From Siphonodentalium dalli (taxonomy: Eukaryota; Mollusca; Scaphopoda; Gadilida; Siphonodentaliidae), in NCBI GenBank assembly GCA_032622095.1, contig CP136063.1:117820723-117884722 (forward strand): a stretch of 64,000 nucleotides of DNA. The letters are read 5' to 3'. Shown one piece after another: positions 12,586 to 23,761 of this stretch (its first letter is position 1; each line of letters starts with the position of its first letter). The position numbers and the translations under genes are program-made. The notes below the pieces were generated by a model, which saw nothing but the letters and a program-made list of their open reading frames with translations, was not told the origin of the DNA and did no database searches.

Positions 12586-12900
12586 GAATTCACGCATTCT
12601 GCCATAACTCAATTTTTTTTTATCTGATTGGAACCGAATTTGGTATATGAGTTTGTCAGCCCAAAATACAGATTGAGTTTGAATATTGGTTTGATCTGAT
12701 TGTTTTTAAATGGAGTTATGACCCTTTGACATATAATTCACACATGCTTTCGATAAATCAACAATTTTTCATCTGATAGGAACCAAATGTGGTATGTGAG
12801 TTTCTCAACTCAAAATACAGATCGAGTTTGAATATGGGTTAGATCCGATTTGTTATTCCAGAGTTATGGCCCTTTTTCAACTAAGAATTGAACACATTTG
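12586..12900 (+). repeat. Tandem-core element, family B fragment
   Basis: Two ~130-bp units carry 'gaaccgaatttggtat(a/g)tgag', 'tcagcccaaaatacagat', 'gagtttgaatatgg' and 'gagttatgaccctttg'. They match the cores at 16700-16960 and 41225-41640. Confidence 0.8.
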
Positions 12901-13059
12901 AGGTTTGATAACCCAAGTAGCTTACAATTAGTTACCAGTAATACAAGCTTAATTAACTGCAATAGAGAGACCATGCAGAGATAATGTTTTCTCCCACCCC
13001 CTAAACACTTTAGCACAGGCAGCCAGTGTGAGATAGCTGGGTGAGATTTCCCTGTCTCA

Positions 13060-13180
13060 CATAACACGTGACCATCTATCTCACACCACCCACGTGACTG
13101 CTTTACCTATTTAATTAAGAGCCGGAACTAATTTAACTATCCATCATCATGTTTTGTGTGAATTAAAACAGATAAAAACA
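13060..13180 (+). promoter_or_regulatory. Candidate promoter with two CACGTGAC boxes
   Basis: CACGTGAC occurs at 13065-13072 and again at 13091-13098, 26 bp apart, 80-116 bases upstream of the ATG at 13181. CACGTG E-boxes extended by AC resemble sites of bHLH-zip factors (USF, MITF/TFEB class). The surrounding 13.06-13.8 kb is largely free of dispersed repeats and has more CpG than its neighbours, as expected near a start site. No TATA box or transcript supports it directly. Confidence 0.3.
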
Positions 13181-13217
13181 ATGGCGACCATGCAACCAGT
13201 TACGCTTCACGTTTCAA
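13181..13217 (+). CDS. Tentative first coding exon of the RNF213-like gene
   Basis: The ATG at 13181 sits in a very good start context (aaaacaATGGCG: A at -3, G at +4). It opens 12 codons, MATMQPVTLHVS, plus one base, and then meets a donor (A|gtaaat, GT at 13218-13219). The outgoing phase, one base left over, is exactly what the next exon at 19238 needs: A plus TT gives Ile, followed by the open frame. The region is repeat-poor and lies behind two CACGTGAC boxes. Against it: the exon is tiny, a phase match happens by chance one time in three, and vertebrate RNF213 starts with a short zinc-ribbon-like segment not seen here. Translation could instead start at ATG 19246. Confidence 0.4.
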
Positions 13218-13911
13218 GTAAATAAATACGGACGAATTCGTGGACGCTAATACAAATGGAGATAAGCCTCAACTGTTAATCACGAAAAACCTTCAACATA
13301 ACCTCACTTGCAGACACAGAGTTGCATATATAACATGAAATATAAACGACTAATTTGCGAACATATTCCATAAAACGGAAGACCCCAAGCGAAACTGGTA
13401 CCACTGGCACATTTCGTAACAGGTAAACAATAGCCGCTTCACAAATGACAAACGAAATAATTCCACATTCGACCAGTTGTCATCGTTGCAATAAATCGTG
13501 GAACGCGTCTATTATAAACTAACATTTGTCTGTCATATATTCACATGTTTCCTTTTCTAAATGGTATCGATATGGTCATTTCCGATGACAAACACGATTA
13601 GTCCAGTTGTACATACTTCATATCAATACGAGCGTTTCTCTGAATTTATGCAGGTGCAACGATGTGACGTATCCATGTCCTTTTCACAAGACCGTGTCGA
13701 TTTCACTCTAACGTATTAACCCTGCGCGCACGGGTAACGCGCTTTGTTTATAGAGTATATACCTTTGGATATATACCGACATCATCCCAGTTAATCACGA
13801 ATATCGCATCAGATTTCTCCCCAGATATACCGTTACGAAGCTACTGGAATGTGCCAAAGATTGGTATAAAACAAAAAATCGGAATGTGGCTCTTGGGTTG
13901 GGAGAAAAATG

Positions 13912-14059
13912 ATCCATCATGACCTGGGGTGTGTGATGGAAAAATCTCACCCTCGGGGCCAGATATTTGGTCCGGACACTCGGCAAGCCTCGTGTCCGGC
14001 CCAAATATCTGGCCCCTCGGGTGAGATTTTTCCATCCCACACCCCAGGTCATGATGGAT
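13912..14059. repeat. 148-bp foldback hairpin, 68-bp arms
   Basis: Arms 13912-13979 and 13992-14059 are inverted copies with only a few mismatches around a 12-nt loop. GC content is well above the flanks. Both strands show open frames through it because the arms encode similar peptides; these are not genes. It lies in intron 1 of the RNF213-like model. It has the form of a foldback MITE; no clear target duplication was seen. Confidence 0.85.
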
Positions 14060-14371
14060 AATATAAGTCTTTTTGAATTAGGGTTATTTATAGCCACCAT
14101 ATATACCAAATAGCAGTGATTCTGTAACCCATTCATGATTTAATGGACTCTCCCATTCAGTTCTACAAGTTTTAAATGGAATAGTCTATTGTTCATTTGT
14201 AGGGATGTTCTCATTATATTTTTCAATTAATCATTCTTCTATTATATCTCCAGGTTTCTCCTCATTCATTTGCATGGATTTCTGTAGTTAAAAATTAACA
14301 CTTCCCAACATTCCTGATACTTTCATCTGATATGTCTCATTTTGTATTCCTATTATTGATTATTTATTTTG

Positions 14372-17076
14372 ACCACTTGTCGTCTGTCTGTCGGTAGACA
14401 CTTTACACATGTGGCGATAACTCAAACATTTTTTAGCTCAACTTACTTTGTAAGTTTGAGCTATTGCCATGGTTTGGCGTCCGTCGTCCATGTGTGCGTG
14501 TCTGCGTGTGTCCGTGTGTCCATCAACAATTTCCTTTGGCGCGGGCTACAGGTCGTACCTTTGGTCTGATCTTTATGAAATTTGTCATGAATGTTGACAT
14601 TGACATGTAGATGGGAACGAGTCATTTTGGGGTCATTCGGCCAAAAAACATGGCCGCTGGTGGCCATCTTGGATTTCAAAATTCAATCCATTGGCGCGGG
14701 CTACAGGTCGTACTGTTTGTCTGATCATCATGAAATTTGTCATGGATGTTAATATTGACATGTAGATGGGAAACGAGTGATTTTGGGGTTGTTCGGCCAA
14801 AAAACATGGCCGCCAGCAGCCATCTTGGATTTACTCTTTGCATGACTAAATCCTTTGGCGCGGGCTACAGGTCGTACCTTTTGTCTGATCTTTCTGAAAT
14901 TTGTCATGAATGTTGACATTGACATGTAGATGGGAACGAGTCATTTTGGGGTTATTCGGCCAAAAAACATGGCCGCTGGTGGCCATCTTGGATTTCAAAA
15001 TTCAATCCATTGGCCCGGGCTACAGGTCGTACTGCTTGTCTGATCATCATGAAATTTGTCATGGATGTTAATATTGACATCTAGATGGGAACGACTCATT
15101 CTGGGGTCGTTTGGCCAAAAAACATGCCGTCAGCAGCCATCTTGGATTTACTCTTTGCATGACTAATTCCTTTGGCGCGGGCTACACGTCGTAGCTTTGG
15201 TCAGATCTTCATGAAATTTGTCATGGATGTTAACAATGACATGTAGATGGGAACGAGTCGTTTTGGGGTCAATCGACCAAAAAAATATGGCCGCCAGCAG
15301 CCATCTTGGAATTTACTCTTTGCATGACTAAATTCTTTGACGCAGGCTACAGGTCGTACCTTTTGTCTGATCTTTATGAAATTTGTCATGAATGTTGACA
15401 TTGACATGTAGATGGGAACGAGTCATTTTGGGGTTATTCGGCCAAAAAACATGGCTGCTGGTGGCCATCTTGAATTTCAAAATTCAATCCATTGGCGCGG
15501 GCTACAGGTCGTACTGCTGGTCTGATCATCATGAAATTTGTCATGGATGTTAATATTGTCATGTAGATGGGAACGAGTCTTTCTGGGGTCGTTCGGCCAA
15601 AAAAAATGGCCGTCAGCAGCCATCTTGGATTTTACTCTTTGCATGACTAAATCCTTTGGCGCGAGCTACAGGTCGTTGCGTTGGTCGGAAGTTCATGAAA
15701 TTTGTCACGGATGTTAACAATGACATGTAGATGGGAACGAGTGATTTTGGGGTCATTCGGCCAAAAAACATGGCCGTCAGCAGCCATCTTGGATTTTACT
15801 CTTTGCATGACTAAATCCTTTGGCGTGGGCTACAAGTCGTAGCTTTAGTCAGATCTTCATGAAATTTGTCATGGATGTTAACAATGACATGTAGATGGCA
15901 ACGAGTCGTCTTGGGGTCATTTGGCTAAAAAACATGGCCGCCAGCAGCCATCTTGGAATTTACTCTTTGCATGACTAAATTCTTTTGTGCGGACTAAAGG
16001 TCGTACCTTTGGTGTGATCTTTATGAAATTTGTCAGGAATGTTGACATTGACATGTAGATGGGAACGAGTCTTTTTTGGTTCATTCGGCATAAAAACATG
16101 GCTGCCAGAACGAGTCGTTTTGGGGTTATACGGCCAAAAAACATGGCCACTGGCGGCCATCTTGGATTTCAAAATTGAATCCATTGGCGCGGTCTACAGG
16201 TCGTACTGTTCGTCTGATCATCATGAAATTTGTCATGGATGTTAATATTGACATGTAGATGGATGTTAACAATGACATGTAGATGGGAATGAGTCCTTTT
16301 GGTGTCATTCGGCCAAAAAGTATGGCTGCTGGCGGCCATCTTGGATTACAAAATTCAATCCATTTGCGCGGGCTATAGGTCGTACTATTCGTCTGATCAT
16401 CATGCAATTTATCATGGATGTTAATATAGACATGTAGATGGGAATGAGTCATTTTGGGCTCGTAGCTTTGGTCGGATCTTCATGAAATTTGTCACGGATG
16501 TTAACAATGACATGTAGATGGGAACGAGTTCTTTTGGGGTTAATCGGCCAATAACCATGGCTTACTCTTTCCATAACTAAATCCTTTGGCACAGGTTAGA
16601 CATTTCAATTAGCACCTTTCCTATTCCTCCATTGACTGTCAACCATTAAATTATTTCCCTACATAAGTTGAGCTACAGTGTCATTGACACTTTCATTTAT
16701 ATGATCGGAACCAAATTTTGTATATCTGTTTCTCAGCACAATATACAGACCAAGTTAAAATATGGGTTTGATCCAAGTTTTTTTTATGGAGTTATGGCCC
16801 TTCTTCGACTTAGAATTCACGCATGCTGCAATAACTAAAAAAAAAATATATCTGAAATCAAATTTGGTATGTGAGTTTCTCAGCCCAAAATACAGATAGA
16901 ATTTGATTATGGGTTTGATCCGATTTTTGAGTTATGGGCCTATTAAAAAAAAAAATTCTAATCTTTGAAGATTAACATTTGAATGTTGTGGATTTTAGAT
17001 TCCAAGCTGAAAATAGCTAATCACTATCACCAAGGTATGGGTTAAACATCTGCCGATCGTGATCGGCCTCTCGTTA
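14372..17076 (+). mobile_element. Tandem-core element, family B, split by family A
   Basis: The 5' part (gaccacttgtcgtctgtctg...gataactcaaacatttt, 14374-14432) is continued at 16697 (atatgatcggaaccaaattttgtatat). This matches the uninterrupted arrangement at 41190-41260. It ends with 'atgggttaaacatctgcc', the hairpin GCCGATCGTGATCGGC at 17052-17067 and the tail CTCTCGTT. The family A element at 14433-16696 is inserted inside it. Confidence 0.8.
14433..16696 (+). mobile_element. Tandem-core element, family A, full copy
   Basis: It starts TTAGCTCAACTTACTTTG with a 5' hairpin and carries about a dozen ~160-bp units. Each unit has 'gcgcgggctacaggtcgtac', 'atgaaatttgtcatg', 'gacatgtagatgggaacgag', 'ggccaaaaaacatggccg' and 'ccatcttggattt'. 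It ends AAGTTGAGCTACAG, hairpin AGTGTCATTGACACT (16677-16691), TTCATT. The terminal TAGCTCAACTT and AAGTTGAGCTA form a subterminal inverted repeat. Its insertion into a T run of a family B element fixes both ends within a few bases. It encodes no protein. Confidence 0.85.
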
Positions 17077-17698
17077 TATATATCTCTTCATGTTGATAAT
17101 CTAGTATTGTCTAGAGAATAACTGGAATAATGCTAAAGATGATGATGAACTTTTTCTGTAAACTCAGGGATATAAAATAATAATCTCGAGTAACCACCAT
17201 CTGTCACCAGAAATAAATTTTTATTTCCATTTTTTCCCTCTCATTGGGATAGAAAATGTTCTTATTTTTATAATATTAGACTGTTCAGCTATGATCAGTG
17301 TGGTTTAAATTGAACTACCAGTTCTATCTTATTGAAAGATTTCAAATGAAATACTGTTTGGAACCAGATGATTCTGATGTGTGTTTTGTGAATACTAATA
17401 CTAACACATCTTCAAAATGATGCATACAAATTATTGTTGTGGTATTCACTTAAAGACTTGTCCGGTAAGAGATAATATATCTCTCAATTATTTTGTCATC
17501 AAAATTTGTTATCCGAATGATAACTTTAAATTAATCGATTGTACCCATACTTGGTAAAAATTAATTGTCATTACCTGGCACTGGTGAAATTTAAATACTA
17601 ATATTGTTGTGTTTCATTGATCTGTGCATTTATTTTGTTTGCATGGATGCTAATTATTGTTTTAATTAACTGGTTGACACCAAACTATTTTGACTTAA

Positions 17699-19099
17699 AG
17701 GATTTCTCTGGTCTACATTTGTTTATCATTATCGATTGCCGCTAATCCACTGAGCACGATGCCAAAAAGATTTTTGTGATAGGCCGCCCGTAACTGAAGT
17801 TATGTCGATTTAATGATCCATCATGGATTATGCAGTCTGAATAGTTAATAGGGACTACTAGCGACACGCAGTGTCAAACTTGAAAGGCTCACGCAATTGG
17901 CTTTTATCTACCGGCGTGAACCAATCATTTATACAGAAACGGCTGGATTATTTGAGCTGAAAATTTGTATATAGAGGTAATTTAACTCAGAAAATCTTAT
18001 TAGAAAGGCATTGTTGACATCAGATGTCTTAATAAAAGGGCACTAATTATTGATTAAATAAAATAAATAATTATATCACCAAAATGGTAACATTGTCTGA
18101 AAATTGAAACATGGGAGTAAATTGACCTATAGAGTGTTAAGAGTTAGATGCCGTTGACTTCAGATGACTTTAATAAAGGGGAAAATATGAGCAAAAAAGA
18201 GTGTTCCTTGTCAGCTTAGAAGATATGCAGGAAAATTGGTTCAGATGGGTCACACTCACCTGACCAGGGAAGTGCCATGGGATGGGCATATTTGAAGTTT
18301 GACGTTGTAGTTTGACCGCAGATGACTTAAAGGGGGAAATAATAACTTATATGATCAATAAAAGCGTTTATGTCAATGGGACCTAGCATGTATAATCACA
18401 ATGCAAAATACATCTAACCTATGACTAATACTCTTCCTGTCACACAATAGTTTTACCAACAATTTCCCCGACATATTTCTGGACTGATAATAAACACTCT
18501 TTATTCATCATATAATTTATTAGTTCCCCTTTAAGTCATCTATGGTTAAACTTCAATGTCAAACTTCAAATATGCCCATCCCATGGCATTCCCTGGGTCA
18601 GGTGAGTGGTGACCCATCTGTACCAATTTTCATACATATCATCTAAGCTGATAAGGAACGCTTTTTATTGCTCATATTTGCCCCTTTAAGTCGTCTGAAG
18701 TCAACTGCATCTAACTCTTGACAATCTATAGGTCAATTTACCCAATTTCAATTTTCACCGACCAGATTGCAACCATTTTGGTTATATAATTAATTGTTTT
18801 ATTTAATCAATAAATTGTGCCCTTTTAAGACATCTGGTGTCAACAGGGCCTATCTAATAAGATATTCCGGTTCAAATTACCTCTATATATAAATTTTCAG
18901 CTCTGATAGTCCAGCCGTTCTGTATAAACGATCAGTACGCACCTGCAGATAAAAGCCAATGACTACATAATCCATGATGGAACATTAAATCGGCATACCT
19001 TCAGTTACGGGTGGCCTATCACAAAAATCTTTTTGGCACCATGCTCAGTGGATTGGCGGCGATCGTTGACTATAAAAACATCTGGACCGGAGTAATCCT
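17699..19099. mobile_element. 1.4-kb palindromic TTAA element
   Basis: The two halves (17699 to about 18390 and about 18400 to 19099) are diverged inverted copies. Shared landmarks are 'tgccaaaaagatttttgtga', 'cataatccatgatgg', 'agataaaagcca', 'gtgcccttttaagacatct' and 'cccatcccatgg'. TTAA flanks both ends (17695-17698 and 19100-19103). The termini are AGGATTTCTCTGGTC and, read inward from the right, AGGATTACTCCGGTC. No transposase is present. It ends about 135 bp upstream of the acceptor of the lysine-rich exon, so its hairpin could affect splicing of intron 1. Confidence 0.8.
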
Positions 19100-19237
19100 T
19101 TAAAACTGATATCTATATTCTTGGTGTCCAGTTGATGAATCAAGTTCTATTAAACTGAATCATGTGAAACTAGGTTTGCAGGCTCATTTATTTTGCCTTT
19201 TGAAATTTCTTGCATTGAAAACTGCTCTCTTTTCCAG

Positions 19238-20349
19238 TTGTGTCCATGGGACCAGATTTGCAGCAGAAATCTTCTGTTGACAGTGATGAAGATTCCCTTC
19301 CATCTTTGGCATCTAGCGAGACGACAGATGTGAATGCTAACGCTGTAAGTCTATCAGTAAAATCTAAGAAAAAGAAAAAGAAGAAAAAGAAATCACAAAA
19401 AGGAGACTCGCAATCAAAAGAAGTGGATAAAAAAGAAAAGACAACAAGCAAAGAAGACTTGCCTCAAGCATCGACCCATCCGGGACCTCAGAAAGAAAGC
19501 ATGGCAACAAAGAAAAGCGACCAATTACAAAAGTCTGATGATAGCACAAGAAAAACTAAAGATAACTCTGAGCAAATGAAGACGGATTCTCTTCGAGTTG
19601 ACTCATACATGAAAAAAGAATGCTCCAATACAGAACATAAATCTCTAACCCAAACAGGTGAAGCAGATCACATTGGGTCACAAAATGTGCACAATAAAAT
19701 AGAACTGGAATCGTCCAAACGGGTGAGTCCAGCAGGTTCGAAAAGGAGGGGTTCAAATGAAAGAGATGAGAAACGGAATGACATCCACAAGCCTGAATCA
19801 AATGACCATTCTGAAGAGTGCTCCCAAAATAAACTAAGTAGGGTTGAAGTTGATAGTAGTGAGGGTAGTATGGGACAGAAAGATGAAGATTCTAATCATA
19901 ATTATAACCAGAATGATATAACTCAAGATCAACGAGGTGGGACTAGTGACCCAGAATTAGTATTTGGCTCAGGAAAACCAAAAGCTGATATGGAAGTAGA
20001 CAATGCATCGACCAAGGTGGCTTATCCACCCACTTCAGCTTTGTTTTCAGTGAAGCAGACACATGAAAATCAATTGGAAAAGCAGCCTTTCGATTCAGCT
20101 GTTGAGAATGTTTCTCACAGTTTGCATAAAAAAACAACTGATATAGTGCCGACTTCCATTGAAGATGGGACACATGTTGATGGAACTAATGTTGATTTAA
20201 CTCATCCATCAGAACAAAAAGTCAATGGCGACTTAAAAGAGACCACCAATAGTGACATAAATGGCAATGCTACAGTATTGAACCAGGATGAAAAATCAGA
20301 TAAAAGCAAGAAGAAAAAGAAGAATAAGAAAAATGAGATGAGTAAACAG
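19238..20349 (+). CDS. RNF213-like gene, large lysine-rich exon
   Basis: Acceptor ctctcttttccag ends at 19237. The frame is open for 370 codons and ends at CAG|gtaaga (GT at 20350), phase 0. If this is the first coding exon, translation starts at ATG 19246 (MGPDLQQKSS). The product is hydrophilic and low in complexity. An acidic/serine start is followed by a run of ten lysines near 19366-19395, a long Ser/Asp/Glu/Asn-rich middle, and a second basic cluster (DKSKKKKKKNKKNEMSKQ) just before the donor. There are no hydrophobic segments. The exon feeds in phase into the CBM20 exons at 26.1-35.7 kb. RNF213 proteins likewise have a disordered, Lys-rich N-terminus before CBM20. On its own this exon is not diagnostic; the family call rests on the downstream exons. 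The minus-strand frames over it are shadows. Confidence 0.75.
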
Positions 20350-20379
20350 GTAAGATAAGATGGATAAGATAAATTTTAT

Positions 20380-20740
20380 TCAGAGTCAGGCTTCTCAATG
20401 GTACCAGAACCGGTCTTGGAACCGTCGGCACTGGGGCAAATTTCACAATACCGGTACTGAGCGTTTAATACCGCTGGTATACATTATTAGGCATGTACTC
20501 AAATTGATAGAATATATACGTGTTTATAAGCAGTGGATAAGTTAATTTAGATGTTAGTTGCACCATTGAGTTTCTCCGATAACAAAACCACATTCGAACC
20601 ACTGTTTGTTATTGCAGGCTTTTCAACAATACATGTCAGTCCTGGAACCATCGTTTCTCCGGCAATTTTCATGGTATGCTGTACTGAGTGTTGAGTACCA
20701 CTGGTATGTGGTACTACAGCCCTGGGAACCTGGGAATTAA
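20380..20740 (+). repeat. Diverged direct repeat just inside intron 2
   Basis: 'tcttggaaccgtcg...gcaaatttcacaataccggtactgagcg...ataccgctggtat' near 20415-20480 recurs as 'cctggaaccatcg...gcaattttcatggtatgctgtactgagtg...taccactggtat' near 20640-20705. The origin was not recognised. Confidence 0.4.
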
Positions 20741-21039
20741 GGAAAAATTTTCGTAGGCAATTTTCAATAAAGTGTTGTTTTCATTGAATTGTGATGAATT
20801 AGTAAAGGGGATGGTCAGACATTATCAACTTGTAGACTGGTGACCATGTTTTACCACACCAACATCATAGCTCAATCAGTAGGACCTGTTGAACAGGCTT
20901 GTTAGTCCAGGAGATATTGGTCGACCTCTGCACCCCCCCCCCCCCAGGACTTAACTTCACCCCACTAATTTTCTTCCTTAAGGTCTCCTCTAATTTTTTT
21001 CACTTGTTAACAAGAAAAAAAAGTGGCCGCAGAGACTCC

Positions 21040-22110
21040 AGACAAGATGGCGTCCATCATGGCGGCCATTTTTTTTAAATGCACCAGGTCTCTTTGATCG
21101 CCATTATAGTAAAGATGATAGCACATGCGGTCTTGTTTTTCGCTCGATTCGTTATGCTAGTATACAACCCTTACAAAGTAGCCAAAAATCCGACACCAGA
21201 ATCCAATATGGCGGCCAAGATGGCCGCCGAAATGTGAAAATATGCTATTTTTCTGACATGTTACCACCTTTCGTTTGTCTCTGTGGGAAAATGTTAGAAG
21301 TTTTGCGTCATGTTATACATTTATCATATAGAGGAGTCATTGGCGAACACATGGGGACCATAATATGCATTCATTGCGGGATATTTTTGTCCGATATCAC
21401 GTTTTCACAAATGCCGGTATCATAGGTCAAAGCCGTATCTCCGTTAATAATGCGATGTTATGTTTCGAATCAATGAATGTTATTGCTATTATAACAACAC
21501 CCATGCATATATATTTGCAGGAGATACTCGAGCTAGGATTCCTCTTATACCTGAGTTGAGGAATATTTACCCAAATCCAAGATGGCGGCCAAAATGGCCA
21601 CCAGAAATAAAAAATCGCCGAAAATCGCTGATTTTAACATCAGTGAGCATTATTGCCATGATAACTCCACACCTGCTTACTATTGTAAGTTGGGAACACT
21701 TAGGCGAAGAACTTTCCTTGTACCATATCCAAATAAAAGTCCCCCTAATCCAAAATGGCGCCCACAATGGCGGACAGATTTTGAAAAATCACCGAAATTC
21801 CCTCATATTCACATCATTAAGCATTATTGTCGAGACAACTCCATCCATGCGTACAGTTGAGTTGGAAATACTGAGGTGAAGTATTTACCTTACATCTCAT
21901 GCAAGAAATGGTTTTCCAAATCAAAGATGGCGGCCAAAATGGCGACCGAAATTTGAAAACACGCCTACATTCCTTTACTTTCTTAGGATGGGCGTTATTG
22001 TTTCGCCATTTCTACTCACCATTACATGTTGATATGTATGAATTATCCATTAGGGTTTGGCAAGTGATACCCACAGTCAATATGGCGGTCAAACTGGCGG
22101 GCAGAAATTG
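21040..22110. repeat. ATGGCGGCC tandem units, left arm
   Basis: Six ~170-bp units carry paired ATGGCGGCC / ATGGCC motifs near 21046, 21208, 21580, 21752, 21925 and 22080. AAGATGGCGGC matches the known YY1 core. The long open frames across these units recur in the other arm and follow from the repeat period. Confidence 0.75.
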
Positions 22111-22783
22111 AAAAGAAGCCGATATTATCACATACTAATTTCAACTTTTTGTCATAATATTGATTTGTATAAACGAAACGGTACATAATATAAGCCATAT
22201 ATTAGTTCCAATGTAAGTCGTAGCCTTTTGGAAGGATGAAAACCCACAATCGCATTGTGGCATTTCAAAATCAATTCTCAACTAAGGGCTCATACTGGCC
22301 GTAACCGTATATAGGTGCGCCGAATAGTCATATTATGACTTCCAAGAATCAAAACAACAGTACCTGAGCTTATTCTGAATTGCCACATTCAGCATTATCT
22401 AGACTCGTTTCCGTCTCTTCGTCAGATTAATCTATCTCACTCACAACAACAGTTCACTACTCTTCTTTGTAGGAGTGTGCCACTACTCGGAATGTTTCAA
22501 ACAATACATATGCCGGTGTCCAGCTCACGTGTTGGTTTCGAAAGCTTGGAATTCTTAGCGAGCTTCATTCGTGGTATAGCTTATGGTATAATTCAGATGC
22601 TACATATGGGGTATATGTGTCATCTTGTGCAATACACTATAAAGGTATTCGGTCGATGCGTATATACTAGCTTTCAGAAGGACCTATCTATCTGCGTATT
22701 GTCAGCTTTGGTGACCTAATGGGGATAACAACGTGTACACCCTGGTGATCTTCCCAAATAGCCACTTCTCAATACATGGTTCA

Positions 22784-23108
22784 TCAATTCACATACTCAT
22801 CTAATGCACTGACGTTCCCGGACAACTTCTGTATATGGCTTCGAATGTTGAAAGCCCGACATTTGACGGATGCATTTCTGCTAAGGCGTAGAAGACCATA
22901 ATGCATAATATACCCAAACTCCTTGAACTTGATCATAAGAACAAGCTTGTTGGCGTCCAGCAATCGTCTCACCGAACAGACCCAAGCAGATGATAACAAT
23001 ACACACGGTGCTCGTTTGTGGGTATGTGTCATGATAGTGGAAATGAAATTGGACCATGGCTGCACCGCCCCTTATTTTGTTATGTTTTAGATTCAGACAG
23101 GATCTCAT
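22784..23108 (-). pseudogene. Unknown decayed ORF, left arm of the inverted element
   Basis: Minus-strand frames contain NFISTIMTHTHKRAP and, in another frame, YYALWSS. They correspond to HFIHTIMAHVHKLAP and VCTLWSS in the right arm at 23762-24049. The matching peptides survive in different frames here, so this copy looks broken. I do not recognise the family. It points outward from the centre of the element. Confidence 0.35.
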
Positions 23109-23299
23109 GTGTGGCTTTGCTTTCCTTGTATGCTAAGATTGTATGTTCCCATCCGTTTGGAAGCCGTTCTTAAACAACTGGACCAGGAGTATGCCATTGG
23201 CTACTGCTGTATAAGCCCCACCAAGACTGGGGTGTAGTCTTAAAGGCGATACCTTTGATAGTTGGTTGATATGTCATACTCACGTTGGGTGGTATGGTT

Positions 23300-23671
23300 C
23301 AAGAAAGTGCAAATGCCATCAACAAAAGGGTGAAATGTTCAACGCGAAGAACATCCAGAGGAATGTTACGTTGATGAGCTCTTGCATTCAGTTCAACAAA
23401 CGTTGGTACACCAAGTGATTTCTTGGTAACATCACCAATGCGACCATTTTCATGCATGAGACATTAACTACTATATTCTAAAGTTATATCTATATAAAGC
23501 TATATGATCATAAAGGTCGCGTTCCCAAACGGCCACAGCCATTGCCATCGAGACTGTAAATTGTTCTTTAAATACATAGTGAAATAAATGCACCACAGTT
23601 CCTGACATTTTCTTGAATAATACCGCCCACATACTGACACTAACCCAGAGAGAGGATAACAAAACACGCAT
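23300..23671 (-). pseudogene. Possible coding remnant in the centre of the inverted element
   Basis: On the minus strand the peptides FKEQFTVSMAMAVAVWERDL (within 23471-23671) and GRIGDVTKKSLGVPTFVELN (about 23395-23455) have a protein-like composition, but stops separate them. They lie in the unrepeated centre. They could be remains of the element's own protein; I cannot assign a family. Confidence 0.3.
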
Positions 23672-23761
23672 ACATTCATGCTATAAAGACATTATCGTTT
23701 AGTCCATTCGACTGTTTTGAGGGAGGCTAGCATATTATTATCCAGACAAAAGTGTACGTAG

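Noticed and set aside
14433-16696. Possible CRISPR-like array (regular ~160-bp units)
   Set aside because: The whole unit repeats with no unique spacers, and the context is animal intron DNA.
17052-17076. Classical Helitron 3' end
   Set aside because: There is a hairpin near the end but no CTRR terminus. The tail CTCTCGTT fits a Helentron-like or pearl-type element better.
21460-21879. 139-codon ORF, with a twin at 24916-25335 (minus)
   Set aside because: It runs through ~170-bp repeat units in the inverted arms; its duplicate exists because the arms are copies, and the peptide has no recognisable domain.
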